Below, in pieces: positions 46,156-57,567 of a DNA stretch of 64,000 bases. Every line of letters begins with the position of its first letter. Positions within the stretch are counted from its first letter, which is position 1. Source of the DNA: Lunularia cruciata (taxonomy: Eukaryota; Streptophyta; Marchantiopsida; Lunulariales; Lunulariaceae). The notes under the pieces are model-generated. The model worked only from the letters and a program-made list of their open reading frames with translations. It made no database searches and had not been told where the DNA came from. The stretch is from the NCBI GenBank assembly GCA_948567375.1, contig OX419761.1:46972243-47036242 (forward strand), given 5' to 3'. A program made the translations under genes and the position numbers.

Positions 46156-46230
46156 CCAAATTCCACTTACCATGGAGGAAGGGGTTATGAGGGAGCCAAT
46201 AGAGGGTAAGAGGGTGGTAGTGAAACCCAA

Positions 46231-47025
46231 GTGGCTCCTAATCCAAACAAAGGTAAAGGGATAACATCCATAGATGTGGTGGAGAGCAAGTATGAGAAGG
46301 GAGAGTGCTCAAACTCCAAGAGTCTTAATTTGGAGCTTTTGGCACAAGAAAAGAAGAGAGCTTGTTTTGCAAAGGATGTTCACTCTTCTCAAGGATTTAC
46401 TCCAAGCAAGGATACTCCTATGTCTACTAGGAGCACTCGCACCTCAACACCATCAACAACAAAGACTCCAAGGAAGAAGTTGGGGATGGAGGATTTCTTA
46501 ATTTCAAAGCAACAATGGAACTACAATGTGTTGGAAGATGTTGGTAGTCACAAGGCTAACATCACAGTGGGCCAATTGATTGCTTTGAACCCTACCTTGA
46601 GAAAGGAGCTTAGAGGTGGTTTGAGTTCTACAAGGAGCAAGAGGAAGAAGAAGGCAAAAGTTCCGATATCAATGGGGGTGGTGGATGCCAAGCCAGCACC
46701 ATAGGAGGCTTGTGAATATGCCTCCAAGATTGATGTGAGAGTGAATGGTCACAACATCAAGGATGCATTGGTTGATAAAGGACCAACAATAAATGCCATG
46801 TCAGAAAGGTTGATGAAGAAGTTGGGTATGATACCCTCAAGACCTTCAACATTTGTGGTGAGCATGGCAAACAAGCAACAAGTTCAACCAGTAGGGGTGA
46901 TGGATAAAGTGGCAGTTTCAGTTATGGGAGTTCAAAATCTCATGACTTTCCAAGTCTTGAAGGATTTGAGCTATGACTTACTTCTTGGGAGGCCATGGTT
47001 GAGATCAACATGCACAATTGATTGA
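46231..47025 (+). pseudogene. G1 protease region
   Basis: 46231-46704 is a lysine- and serine-rich linker. From 46735 the retropepsin reads VNGHNIKDALVDKGPTINAM, where DALVDSGATINAM is expected (S-G to K-G with an added change), then LSYDLLLGRPWLRSTC, the conserved LLGRPWL motif. The active site is therefore altered. Confidence 0.82.
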
Positions 47026-47040
47026 TGGCACAAAGGGTAC

Positions 47041-47752
47041 TTGAGGATTGGGCCATCAAACCATAGAGTCACAGTTCCTGTTACTTACACCACCAATACG
47101 TCACATTCAGATACACCATCTTTTGATTATTGGGAATCAAATTTTGAAGAAGGAGCTTCAGGTGTGGACACAAGCATGGAAGAGGAAAATTCCATGGAGG
47201 AGGATGAATCTGAATCTGATTTAGATGTGTATCCTTTGTGTGCTATGGACTTTGCATCTAAGCCAAAGGTTTTGAAGGACCCAGATAAATCACCATTGAC
47301 ACTTGAGGAGGTAGAGAGAAGGTTATCTACCCTCAAGTATGGTCCAAATGTTACCAAGGAGGAGAAGGTGAGATTTGAGGAGATTTTCTGCAAGTTCATC
47401 CATGTGTTTGCTTTTAGTTACAAGGATTTGAAGGAAGTCACCTTGGAGGAGCGCAAGATAGAGGTGGAGTCACATGCAAGACCAATCCGCCAAAAGCAAT
47501 GTCGCATTAGCCCACCAATATCTTTGGTTATGAAGGAGGAGATTGATAAGCTCAAGGAGGCTAGATTTATCTTTGAGGTGGAGAATTCAGAATGGGTGTC
47601 TCCAATTGTCATTGTGAAGAAAAAGAATGGCAAGCTTTGGGTATGTGTGGATTACAAGAAGCTCAATGTTGTTACCAAGAAGGACTACTACCCATTGCCA
47701 TTCATTGATGACATTTTGGAGGAGGTTGCAGGTCATGAGAGGTACACTTTTG
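47041..47752 (+). pseudogene. G1 reverse transcriptase, N-terminal part
   Basis: The open stretch from 47041 carries an acidic linker (SMEEDESESDLDVYPLCAMD), the pre-RT segment FAFSYKDLKEV, and RT motifs EIDKLKEARFIFEVENSEWV, PIVIVKKKNGKLWVCVDYKK and KDYYPLPFIDDILEEVAGHE. The RT then ends at about 47752 where X3 sequence begins. The catalytic YVDD region is absent from this part. The frame annotated as open to 48039 is a fusion with X3. Confidence 0.85.
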
Positions 47753-50700
47753 GAGAAGAGGAGAGTAAGAAGGGAGGTAGGAAGAAGAACTCAAAATTTG
47801 TAGTGAGAAATCATGCAATTTTTAGATTATATATGATCGCCAAACTTGAAGTCTTAAGCAAGCTTTGGATCACATTCTTGGCATGGAATTGGAACATTAG
47901 CTTTCTAGGTTTCATGATTGAGATCATTGAGAGTAAATGTCTTGATGGGCCAAAGGGAGAAGATAAGAGAGGAAATCCGGCTTGCTGGACAGAGTTGGAT
48001 TGGAGGTTAGTACTCAGAAGAGAGGCGGGTGAAGAATAGGGAGCTACATTCTTGGGGAAAGGAGAGGTAGCTTAAGAAACCCAAGAGGTAAGAGATGCCT
48101 TTTCTTCAAAGCGCACAAAGAATGGTTATAAGGTCAAGAGCTATAAGGACCCTATGAGGAGAGGCATTGTAGGAGCAATGATGGTTATCTTGAAGCCAAA
48201 GCAAACTACTTATTTGATGAAACATCAAGCGGTGTTCTTCCGTAAGATGTTTGCAAGGGAACCGATCAATTGGGCAAATTGTTTTCATCAACGCACAAGA
48301 CAAATGGTGTGAAACTTATGAGTCAAATCGCCTCCACACTACATTGTGCCATTTGCAGCCCACTTCTATTTAGGACTGGATTTGTTGAACATTGCAGAGA
48401 GACAAAAGATGGTGTTGTACTTCTACCCTGATTTGAGAAGAGATGCTGATACAAAAGAGCAACAATACATCTTGCAGATAAGGAGCAGTGACAAGTAATA
48501 TGCACAGACAGGGTAGAGCGTGCAATTGAAAGTGAACACTCTAAAGTCAAAGAAGAGGAGTCAACAAGAAGAAGAAGAAGAAGTAGCGGCGACAAGACCT
48601 CGAAAGACCAAGAAGATAAACTTGAGGAAAGACTTGGTGGTAATTGTGTCATCAGGTGAAGAATCAGAAGGTGAAGCCAAGTACAAGTCAGAAGACTCTA
48701 AGAAGGAGGAAGAACCTGAACTCACATTGCAGAGTGGTGAAGCAAGCAATGAGAGTGAAGATGGAGTAGAGATGCAATTGGTACCCAAGGAGGAAGAAGG
48801 AAAGCTAGAAATGGAGGAAGAATGTAACCTAAGACCCAAAGATGAAGTTCTAGAGAAGGAGGAGAAGAGGGTGACCATTCAAAGAGGAGTCCATTCCAGA
48901 AGGAAAGTGATGTATGAAGCGGGCCAAGTAAGAGAAGGGAGGATGAGAGTGGAAGTTTGAGAAGCAAAGAATCCATTCCAATAAGGCAATTGCGGTGGAG
49001 AAGGTGAGTTTCAAGTGAAGAAGAAGCAAAGAAGAAGAAAAGCCCGCAAGTCAAGGTAAATCAGAGTGAAGGAGTGGAGTATTTGTGGGAGGTTGTATGT
49101 CTATTGTTAACAAAATTGGAGCAAAGGAAGAAAGAGATGTAGTCAAAGTATCCAAAAGTGAAGATTGTGTTGTAGGTGTTAGTGAGATTAGAGGAAGAGA
49201 ACTCGGAGTTGAAGAAGAGTATAATCCAAGGTGAGGAGGAGAGGGAAGTACTACAAGTAGATGCAATAGTATAGAATCAAGTGATTGAAAACTTAAAGAA
49301 GGAGGTGTGAAGTGAAGAGCAAGTAATAGAGCAAAATGTCATAGCAAGGGAAAGACAGATAGTGGAGTATGAAATTGTGAAACAACAGTTTGCTAATTCA
49401 TAATTAGAAATTATCCATGCTATGGCACAAGAAGTAGAGAAGGAGCAAGAGCTTGACAGAGTGATGGAGAGTGTAGAAGAGAAGAAGCAACTCTGGCAAA
49501 GAGAGTTGACAATGAGATATAAAGAAGAAGAAAGATTAAGAAAGCTACTCCGTAGTCTAGAGGAGAAGATTGTTCAGAAGGAGAAGGAGAAGGAGATTGT
49601 GAAAGCCAAATTTGAAGTTGAACTGGCAATGTATAGAGAAGATTGGCTGGCGGATAGAGAACATGAGAGGAGGATGAGACTTGAGCCATTGAAGGAGATT
49701 GTCACAAAGATGAACGCGATGTTGAGTACAAAAGCCAATGTTAGAATTGAAGAAACACAATTGCATGAGTTGAAGTTGTTGGTGTAGGAGATGAGGAAGA
49801 GAAATGCAAAGGACAAAGATTTGAACGCCTTGCTGATTAGTCTCAGAACTTGTGTAGATAGGAAGATATTGGAAGTAGAAGACAATATCACAATCCGATT
49901 AGATTTAGTAAAGTTGGAGATAGATAAACTTTGGAAGGATGTAAGAGCAAAACCCAAAGTAGATGAGATAGGAGTACATTTATCTTTGGAGTTTTCATTG
50001 GAGATATTAGAGAAGAGTGGGTCAGGAGATAGAGAATTAGAAAGGTTACCTATGATGGGAATTGTAGATCAGGAAGAAGAAGTGTTAGAATTGGTAGAAG
50101 AATTAGTAGTTGTGAAACCCGAGGATAGAGTAGTGTGTGAAGTTACTTTGGGATTGGAAGCCAAGGAAGAGGTAGACATCAGATTGGAGTAGTAACAATT
50201 TTGAGATTTGAAGAGGCAGATATGAAGACGTGCATTGTCATTTTGGATCTACAAGTAGGAAAAGTTGTTGTAGAATGGTATAGTTGTTAGTAACTATCAA
50301 TTTTTTCACTATTTAAAGGTGGCATTTGCAGTCATATGTTGTTGAGTGCTCATAATTTTGAGAATAGATAAAGCAAAGTGTTGTGAAGCAGTGCTCGTTG
50401 TTTGGGCTTCATTCTGGATATCAACTTTGTGTTTGTAATTGTGAATGTGTGGAGAATTTTGAAGTGCAAATCAGTGTGCTTGTTGGATGTTGGATTCCTC
50501 AGCCTTGATCTTCAATCTATGTGTTTGATCCTCAGTGAAGTGCAATTGGAGCAATACCTTGATAGATTTGAGAGGAATTGTAGTGTTGGTAGTATTGAGT
50601 GCATTTGTGAGTGCAGCGTAGTATTGATGTGAAGCAATTTCAATCGAGGAAGTTGTGCCTTCAGTGGAGGGGTGGAACACAATTCTGAGGCAAAGTCATT

Positions 50701-50988
50701 TTCTAGTGAAGTGCCATTTTTAGAAGAGACTGAATCATTACAATCAAGATTGTTTGGAAAGATTTGATGGAGTTGTGATTATGTGTGACAAATTATTGTG
50801 ACGAGGCTACGAGTTAGTACTTGTTACTTTCTTTTGGGTGTAGTTGTTATGTGAGAGATTAAAGATGAAATCAAGAATGACTACATTATTACTTTGCTTT
50901 GTATTTGACTAATTCTGCATCATATCTTTGTGAGAACAAACTTTACTTACCTGATTACTGCAAAAGTGATATTTGCCGGGTTGTCACA
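47752..50988 (+). mobile_element. X3 element, lacking its first ~560 bp
   Basis: It begins at the X4 equivalent of about 58130 and ends GGGTTGTCACA at 50988, as in X4. Contents in order: the FLAWNWNISFLGFM domain (47870-47930), the PPHYIVPFAAHFYLGLDLL domain (48330-48390), an acidic linker, the coiled coil, the CTATTTAAAGG box near 50306 and a 0.65-kb 3' part. The missing 5' end and duplicated G flank point to recombination after insertion. Confidence 0.82.
48520..50192 (+). pseudogene. X3 acidic linker and coiled-coil protein remnant
   Basis: 48520-48960 is a highly charged stretch (SGEESEGEAKYKSEDSKKEE, ELTLQSGEASNESED). After stops, 49422-49787 and 49791-50192 give the long coiled coil (KEEERLRKLLRSLEEKIVQK, EIVTKMNAMLSTKANVRIEE, THE-like LHELKLLV, DLNALLISLRTCVDRKILEV, LVKLEIDKLWKDV). 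A single TAG separates the last two. The blocks match X1, X2 and X4. Confidence 0.7.
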
Positions 50989-50993
50989 ACCAC

Positions 50994-53987
50994 CTAAACT
51001 CACATTCAAATAAACCATCTCTCAATTATTGAGAATCAAATTCAAAAAAAGCTTTAGGTGTGAACACAAGCATAGAGGAAGAGACTTCCATGAAAGAGGG
51101 TGAATCTGAATCTGATTCAGATGTGTATCTCTTGTGTGCTATGGATTTTGCACCTAAGCCAAACGTTTAAAAGGATCCAAAAAATTCACCATTGACACTT
51201 GAAGAGATGAAGGAAGGTTATATACCCTTAAGTATGGTCCAAATGTTACCAAAGAGGAGAAGGTAAGATTTAAGAAGAGTTTCCTAAGGTTCATCCATGT
51301 GTTTGCTTTTACGTACTAGGATCTAAAGGAAGTCACCTTGGAGGAGCACAAGATAAAGGTGGAGTCATATGCAAGACCATTTCGCCAAAAGCAACATTAC
51401 ATTAGCCCACTAATAGCTTTGGTTGTGAAAGAGGAGATTGTTAAGCTCAAGGAGGCCAAATTTATCTTTGAGGTGGAGAATTCAAAATGGGTGTATCCCA
51501 TTGTGATTGTAAACAAAGAGAATGGCAAGCTTTGGGTATGTGTGGATTACAAGAAGCTCAATACTATAACTAAGAAGGACTATTATCCTTTATCATTCAA
51601 TGATGAGATTTGGAGGAGGTTGCAAGTCATGAGAATATGGTTTTAGAGATGCTTATAGTAGGTGTAACCAAATCAAGATTGGACAAGAGTAGCAAAAACT
51701 CACCAGATTCATCACACCTTGGGGGATTTATGCTTTCAAGGTTATATCTTTTGGACTTTGTAATGCTCTAGCCACATTCCAATGGTTCAAGAACAAGGTG
51801 TTTGAACCTTTCATTGGGAAATTTGTGAGAGACTTCATTGATGAATTTTGTGTCTATGGGAGTAAGGAGGAGCACTTTGAGTACCTAATTAAGGTCCTGC
51901 AATGCTTAGATCAAGCAAATGCATCACTCAACCCAAAGATATGCAATTTTGGTTGTGAAGAAGATTTACTTTTGCGGCACATCATTTCCAAGGATGGAAT
52001 AGTAGTTAATCTTGAGATGGTAAGGAAAATCTGAAACTTTATATTTGCTTCAAGCTTGACAAAGTTATACCAATTCTTGGAAATGGTTGGGTACTATAGG
52101 AGGTTTATCTTTTAATTTTCCAACAAGGCTTATGGATTGACCATCTATATGAAGAAGAGTGAGGAATAGGTGGTGATTTTGGAAAACAAGGAGGCTCTCA
52201 ATGCTTTTGTGGAGCTCAAGTAATCCCTTGTTGTGGCTCCAATTCTTACTAAACTTGATGGGACTAAGCTTTTTATTGTCTGTATTGATGCTTTTAATGT
52301 AGCTATAGGATGCACTCTTATTCAATTAGACCAAGATAGGCATGATCATCTAATGTTATGTAATGCTTATGTTAGTAGATAAATGGTTTTAGCAAAAAAG
52401 AAATCAATCATTGAGGGAGAAGGGTTGGTAGTGATCTTTGGTCTCAAGAAGTTTAGATACTACTTGATTGGAGAGAAAGCCACCATTGTCCCATATCACA
52501 AGGCTTTGAAGTAATCTTCAACAAGCCTAATGTGAAAGGGAGGCTAACAAGGTGGATGATACTCTTGTCTAAGTATGACCACAGTTGAGGATAGCCAAGA
52601 AAGAAACATGCAAATGCTGATTTGTTATATAAGTCCCATGATCATGATGAAGTTGAACTAGTGGATGATTCCTTCTTGGATGAGGAGCTCATGGCAATCT
52701 CAATTACTCAAGAGGTTCCAAAGGAGTACACGGAGATTATGGACTTTGTTACAAGAGGTAATTATCCAAAAGGGATGCATGCGAGGGAGAGAAAGGCCCT
52801 TGGAGCAAGATCTAGACCTTACACAATGATGGAGGATATTATTTTTCACCAATGAGCAAATGGTCTACTTTGAGAGCAGTGGGTAAGGAGGAGTCTATCT
52901 TGCTCATAAAGGATTTTCATGAAGGTTCAGTGTGTGGGGGATAATTTGTAGGAAAGGTGACTATTTTCAAGTTTCTAAATGCAAGTAACCATTGGAGAGG
53001 GATTTTCATGAATTGTCTTGATTATTGAAAATGCAATGTTTGTCAAGCTTTTGCTAGAAAGTCTTCTTCAACTCCTCCTTTTAGATCAATTCCATTGCTA
53101 AGACCTTTTGAGAAGTGGTGAATTGACTTTTTATGTCTCAATAGGAAAATCATTGTGGTAGTTGTTGATTACCTTACCGGTTGAGGCTAGACCATTAAGG
53201 GACAAGAATGAAAATCAAGTTGATAGATTTCTTTATGAATGCATCATCATTAGATTTGGGTGCCCTATGGAGTTGGTTTTTGATAGAGGAGTAGAGTTTA
53301 TAGGGAGCATCACTCTAACCATACTATGACATTTCTCTATCAGACATAGACTAACTACATCCCATAAGCCTAATTCCAATTGCTTGGCAAAGAGAATCGA
53401 TCAGACCTTGTACACAATATTGGCCACATGTAAAAATGGAGGGAGCTAAACATCATTAAGACAAGAGAATTCATGCAGTTTTGCGGGAGTATAAGACAAT
53501 CATGAAGACTTCCATCAATATTCTCTATTTCATTTGGTATATGGTATTTAGTCTACCTTACATATTCACTTTGATCTTCCTACCTTTTAGAGAATTAATA
53601 GGAGATTGAAGAAAGTACAAGGAGGTGATGTAGGGAAGTCAAGGAAAGATCAACTCAAGGAATTGGAGGAGGCAAGAGCAATTGCTATGGTTTGAGTGGA
53701 GCAAGCCTAAGGGGAAAAAAAGGAGAGCTATGACAAGAGGCAAGGTAAGAAGAAGGTGGAGCTCTTCAAAGAAGGTGATTGGGTAATGTTGTTTGATTCC
53801 ATTGATTCAAGAGAGTGCAAAAGAAATTTTTGCCTAAGTACTTTGGACCTTTCACAATGGAGAAGGTGTGGGGCAATTACACCTATGATACTTTGATATG
53901 ATTAACCATGATAAGTTAAAGATGTATCATGGAAGGTAGAGAGACCTTCAATCCAAGGACAAAGTGAAATCTTAGTCCAAGGGTAAA
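50994..53987 (+). pseudogene. G2 pol remnant: RT, RNase H, integrase
   Basis: It starts with a decayed duplicate of the G1 linker and RT start (51338-51646). RT continues with DAYSRCNQIKIGQE, FITPWGIYAFKVISFGLCNA and, at 51798-52034, FIDEFCVYGSKEEHFEYL, the catalytic box with the second aspartate changed to E. RNase H-side sequence is at about 52200-52520, then PKEYTEIMDFVTRGNYPKGM (52700). Integrase follows with a damaged zinc finger (CNVCQAFARKS), a core DFLCLN near 53130, VFDRGVEFIG near 53277 and PNSNCLAKRIDQ near 53370. Stops are frequent. Confidence 0.82.
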
Positions 53988-54665
53988 TGTAACACCCATT
54001 TGTGCATATATGTATTATTGTGATATCAAGTTTGGTGTTATAAGTACTTGAGATATCATTTATATAGAGATAAAGGATAGTTCTATATTAATCATAATTG
54101 GCTAAAAATAGTCATAGCTAAGATAGAGTAGACTTTACTTTAGAGGAATTAGAAAAAATGAGCCCCATTATTGTGGATTCTAATGTATTGACTTGGTTAT
54201 TCTTAGGTGTTTGGCTTTGAGGAAAGAGTTGAGAACTCTTGGACCCACAAGCCTTTTTCCTTTGGATTCTTCTATAGTCCAAGGATAGCCTATATGAAGG
54301 AATCCTTGACTTAATGATTCGGTCAAGATAAGACCGCATGCTTAGGAAAATATTCCCATGATTATAGATATTCCTTTAGACTTAGACTTTATTTGACTTT
54401 TAGCATAGTAACTTGAGTTACTCCACTAATGACTAACTTTGGTGCGTAACTATTTCACAAGTATATAAACTAGGGTTGAGGAGGTACTCATCATCCTTTC
54501 ATTTGCACTATATCTCTCTTATTGAGTTCTTTAGTGAGCAATGGTTTGAGTCTTGGAGTGTTAGCCTTGGAGGAGTATGATGGAGTTGGTGTTCAATACC
54601 TTCTTAGTCCACTAGCATAATATCCATTGGAGGTTCATCCTAAGTGAGAGACAAGCTGGCTCATA
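53988..54665 (+). repeat. 3' LTR of G2
   Basis: It runs from TGTAACACCCATTTGTGCAT to GGCTCATA, 678 bp, more diverged than the 5' LTR of G1. A short purine stretch (CCAAGGGTAAA) precedes it. Right flank GGTC. Confidence 0.9.
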
Positions 54666-56150
54666 GGTCATAAGGGCTCCGAGAAAACCAACAGTGCTCA
54701 TTGCCACAACATTTGTTGTTCCCAATCTTATTGTCATAATTGCATTATAAAAAACTACCATATATGATTTGATGAAATAGATGAGAGACTTGTCAGTCAA
54801 GTTGGCAAGGTAGGAGGAGAAGGAAGTGTTTTTGAGAATAGAACTATGAAAAAAAAGAGTATGTACAAATGTGTATTTGATGTGATGATAATGAATGGAC
54901 AAGGAAAAAGGTGTGGACTTTGTTGATATCATTTAGTAAGGAATGGTTGTTTGGAAGGATGAGAATATTGCATTGGAAGACACAAAGGAAATCTTGGAAA
55001 CCAATTTTGGGAACTTACTTATCATACTTACTATAACATCAATAGATTACTTATCATAACTAACTATAACATCAATAGAAGCCACTACCTATGGACTGGA
55101 GGTAGTAGGAGATAGAGAGGAATAATTTGTGAATCATGTAAATGTAAGAACTATATGGAGCCATGTTATGCACACAATAGGGAAGGTAAGAGGAAAGGGA
55201 AGAGAAAAACCATAAGAGAAGAATTGCTATCAATTGCTATAAAAATCAATCATGCAACTCAATGCAATGATCTAACAGATATTATGTCAATTCATGCTTA
55301 CTTGGAAAAAAGCCAACATGAAGGTCTCATCAAAGAGAAGCAAAGTGGAGATGATGTAGAGCTTGGTATAGGGAGAAAAACTCCAAAGAGGTAATTGATG
55401 AGAGATAGACTCCATTAACTATTTTTCTCTCTAAAGGCAAAAAGTTGCACCTTCATAGGATGTCATGGAGTATGTTTTACCTTCTGATTTTGAAAAACTA
55501 ATGAAGGGAAAGGGGAAAGAGAAGGGTAAGCCATCTACTTACAAGCTTTAATCTAATATTGAAGTGAGTATAAATTTGAAAAGAATAGTAGAAGAGAGAG
55601 TACTCAATACTAAGGTAGAATTTACTCTTTGACAGATCTTTGGGATCGCAAAGAAAGAGTTTCATGATAATATCATTAACACCATTAAGCATGAACACAA
55701 TTGAAAAAGGAAACCACTGTATCTAATGTTCTAAATACTATAATTATAAAATAGGAGGAGCTAGAATTAGTTCAATGTTGTAATAACTATAATGTGTAAT
55801 TTGTAGAGGATGAGGAAGATAATGGGATCTCTAGTCACTATTCTAGAGTGCATTGGGCTAGAGTTACCATTGAAACCTAGGTCATGGTTGGAAACATGAT
55901 AGATCTTGTGGTTACTCTTATTGATCATGGATGTAAAATCAACATTGTTTCCAAGGATTTCTATAAACATGAGAAATTGGACAATTAATATGAAGTATTG
56001 TTGGGTGATCAAGAGAAAAAAATAACACATAGGGAGAACTATATGGTGCTTGCCCAAATATGGATGTGAAGGTTGGAGATATAGCTAAGAAAAAAAACTT
56101 CTTTGTTCAAGAAACTAAATCATATCCAATGATGCTTAGGTAACCTCCAC
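54666..56150 (+). pseudogene. Another gypsy gag-protease fragment
   Basis: 55840-56130 reads VHWARVTIE, then MVGNMIDLVVTLIDHGCKIN followed by IVSKDFYKHEKL, which matches a retropepsin start (VTLIDSGCKINIVSKD expected, S-G changed to H-G), and later KKKNFFVQETKSYPMMLR, the usual FFVQE...YPVILG end. The basic stretch at 55155-55394 may be gag-linker. Most frames are broken. It is a gypsy family different from G and the chromovirus. Confidence 0.55.
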
Positions 56151-57567
56151 AAAACTAGCCATAAAAGGATCTCTACTCTAGCTTTGAATCAAGGCTCTCT
56201 CCATATTACTATACCCATAAGGATCCAAAAAGATTGATGTATCACTAATTAGCTCAATTTGAATACTAGGTTCTTTCAAAGCACCAAAATATTTCATACT
56301 AAAGGCAAAATAACCCATGTAGCTCCTTAAGAACCTCCAAAATCTTAGTCTTTCCACTCTTGTAATCTTAGGTCTAATGTTTGGCTCCCAATGATCCTCT
56401 ATAATTGTTGTAGAGGTGGAAGACACACTAATTTCTTGTTATGTTGGGGCATTTGAAGTAGTAATATCATGACCCTAATTACTAGATTCTTAAATCTCAA
56501 AGCAAAAGATTGTATTTGCTATGGTCACAAGCTCTACACATCTTCTCGTTATGTCTCAAGTAGACCAATAATGTATTCCAAGTTGACCTCACTCACATGG
56601 ATGTACCTCTAGTAGATCACTCTCACTAGTAGTCAATGCTTGTGTAGCAAGAATATCATGTCCATTCTATCTATCATCCCCCACATATGTATGAATCATC
56701 TTATTAGGCATGGAGCTCAGAAATGTTCAAGTAGTGATGCCTATTAAGCACATTTCACATTGCTTAACCAATCCAAGGTTCATAATCTAGGTGAAATAGT
56801 TTAGGTCCATAACCTGACCTAACATCTAATACTTAGAGCATCTAACACTATTGCCATGGTAGTAATATTGGCACAAAAACATATCACTTCCTCTCTCTCT
56901 CATTAGCATTGAGTTTTACTAATTTTTGTAATTGTGGGTCTCAAACAAGGCGAAGATCTCCCTCCCAATAAGCATTAGAGGTTGGGAAACACATGAATGT
57001 GGGTAAAACTGCTATGGGTTGGCTGTCCTACAAGGTTCACCACTAGCATAGATGACCTATCAACCTCTTCTATTGTTTGAGATTGGCAACCAACATCCAA
57101 AATATCATCAACAATAAGGTATGGTAGTCATTAAATCCCATCATAAGCATATTATAAAAATCTCTAGGTAAGAGGTTTGTCCACCAAAGACAAAGATGAT
57201 GGGCCCAAGATCCAACTCTAGTGGCATCTAATAACATTATAGGGCCAATCAAAGATCAATATGATGTGTACTTGCCATCACCAATGTGCAAGTGGTACCA
57301 AATCAAATGGATGTGCTCCAAAATATATACTAGAGAAAGTGCATGATGAACCTAGAGATGCCATAATAGATGTAGCATCTCCCAACAAATACTAAAGTAG
57401 AGATCATGCAAACCTTGTCCTCAACCAACATGGGTATGTTTATGACATGGCCATAGAGAATCACCAAATGAATATAATAGCATTATAGATCCAATGATCC
57501 AACAAGGAAATGTTAGATGGTAGGGCTATTTGGTAATCCTTGATTGATGACATTGGTAATAACTTAA
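56151..57567 (-). pseudogene. Minus-strand gypsy pol fragment and unassigned repeat
   Basis: The minus frame 56178-56426 reads RFLRSYMGYFAFSMKYFGAL, then KEPSIQIELISDTSIF and YGYSNMERALIQS, which resembles the segment just before the RT domain of gypsy elements (FAFS..DL...I.L..D..PI...PYR.S..ER). Upstream (56430-57567) only weakly protein-like sequence remains. X4 inserted at its right end; it continues at 61377. Confidence 0.5.

Larger units (their letters stand above)
43033..54665 (+). mobile_element. Composite G-family Ty3/gypsy element (G1, X3, G2)
   Basis: The left part G1 (43033 to about 47752) has a 5' LTR, primer-binding site, leader frame, gag, protease and the start of RT. X3 follows, then G2 (50994-53987) resumes at the linker before RT and runs through RT, RNase H and integrase to a 3' LTR. 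About 640 bp (47095-47750 and 50994-51640) are present in both parts, with G2 more decayed, so the structure is a recombinant of two copies rather than a simple insertion. Outer flanks are GATC and GGTC. Confidence 0.82.

Noticed and set aside
47041-48039. 332-codon open frame as one protein
   Set aside because: Its first part is gypsy RT and its last part is X3 sequence; the fusion follows from the recombination junction near 47752.
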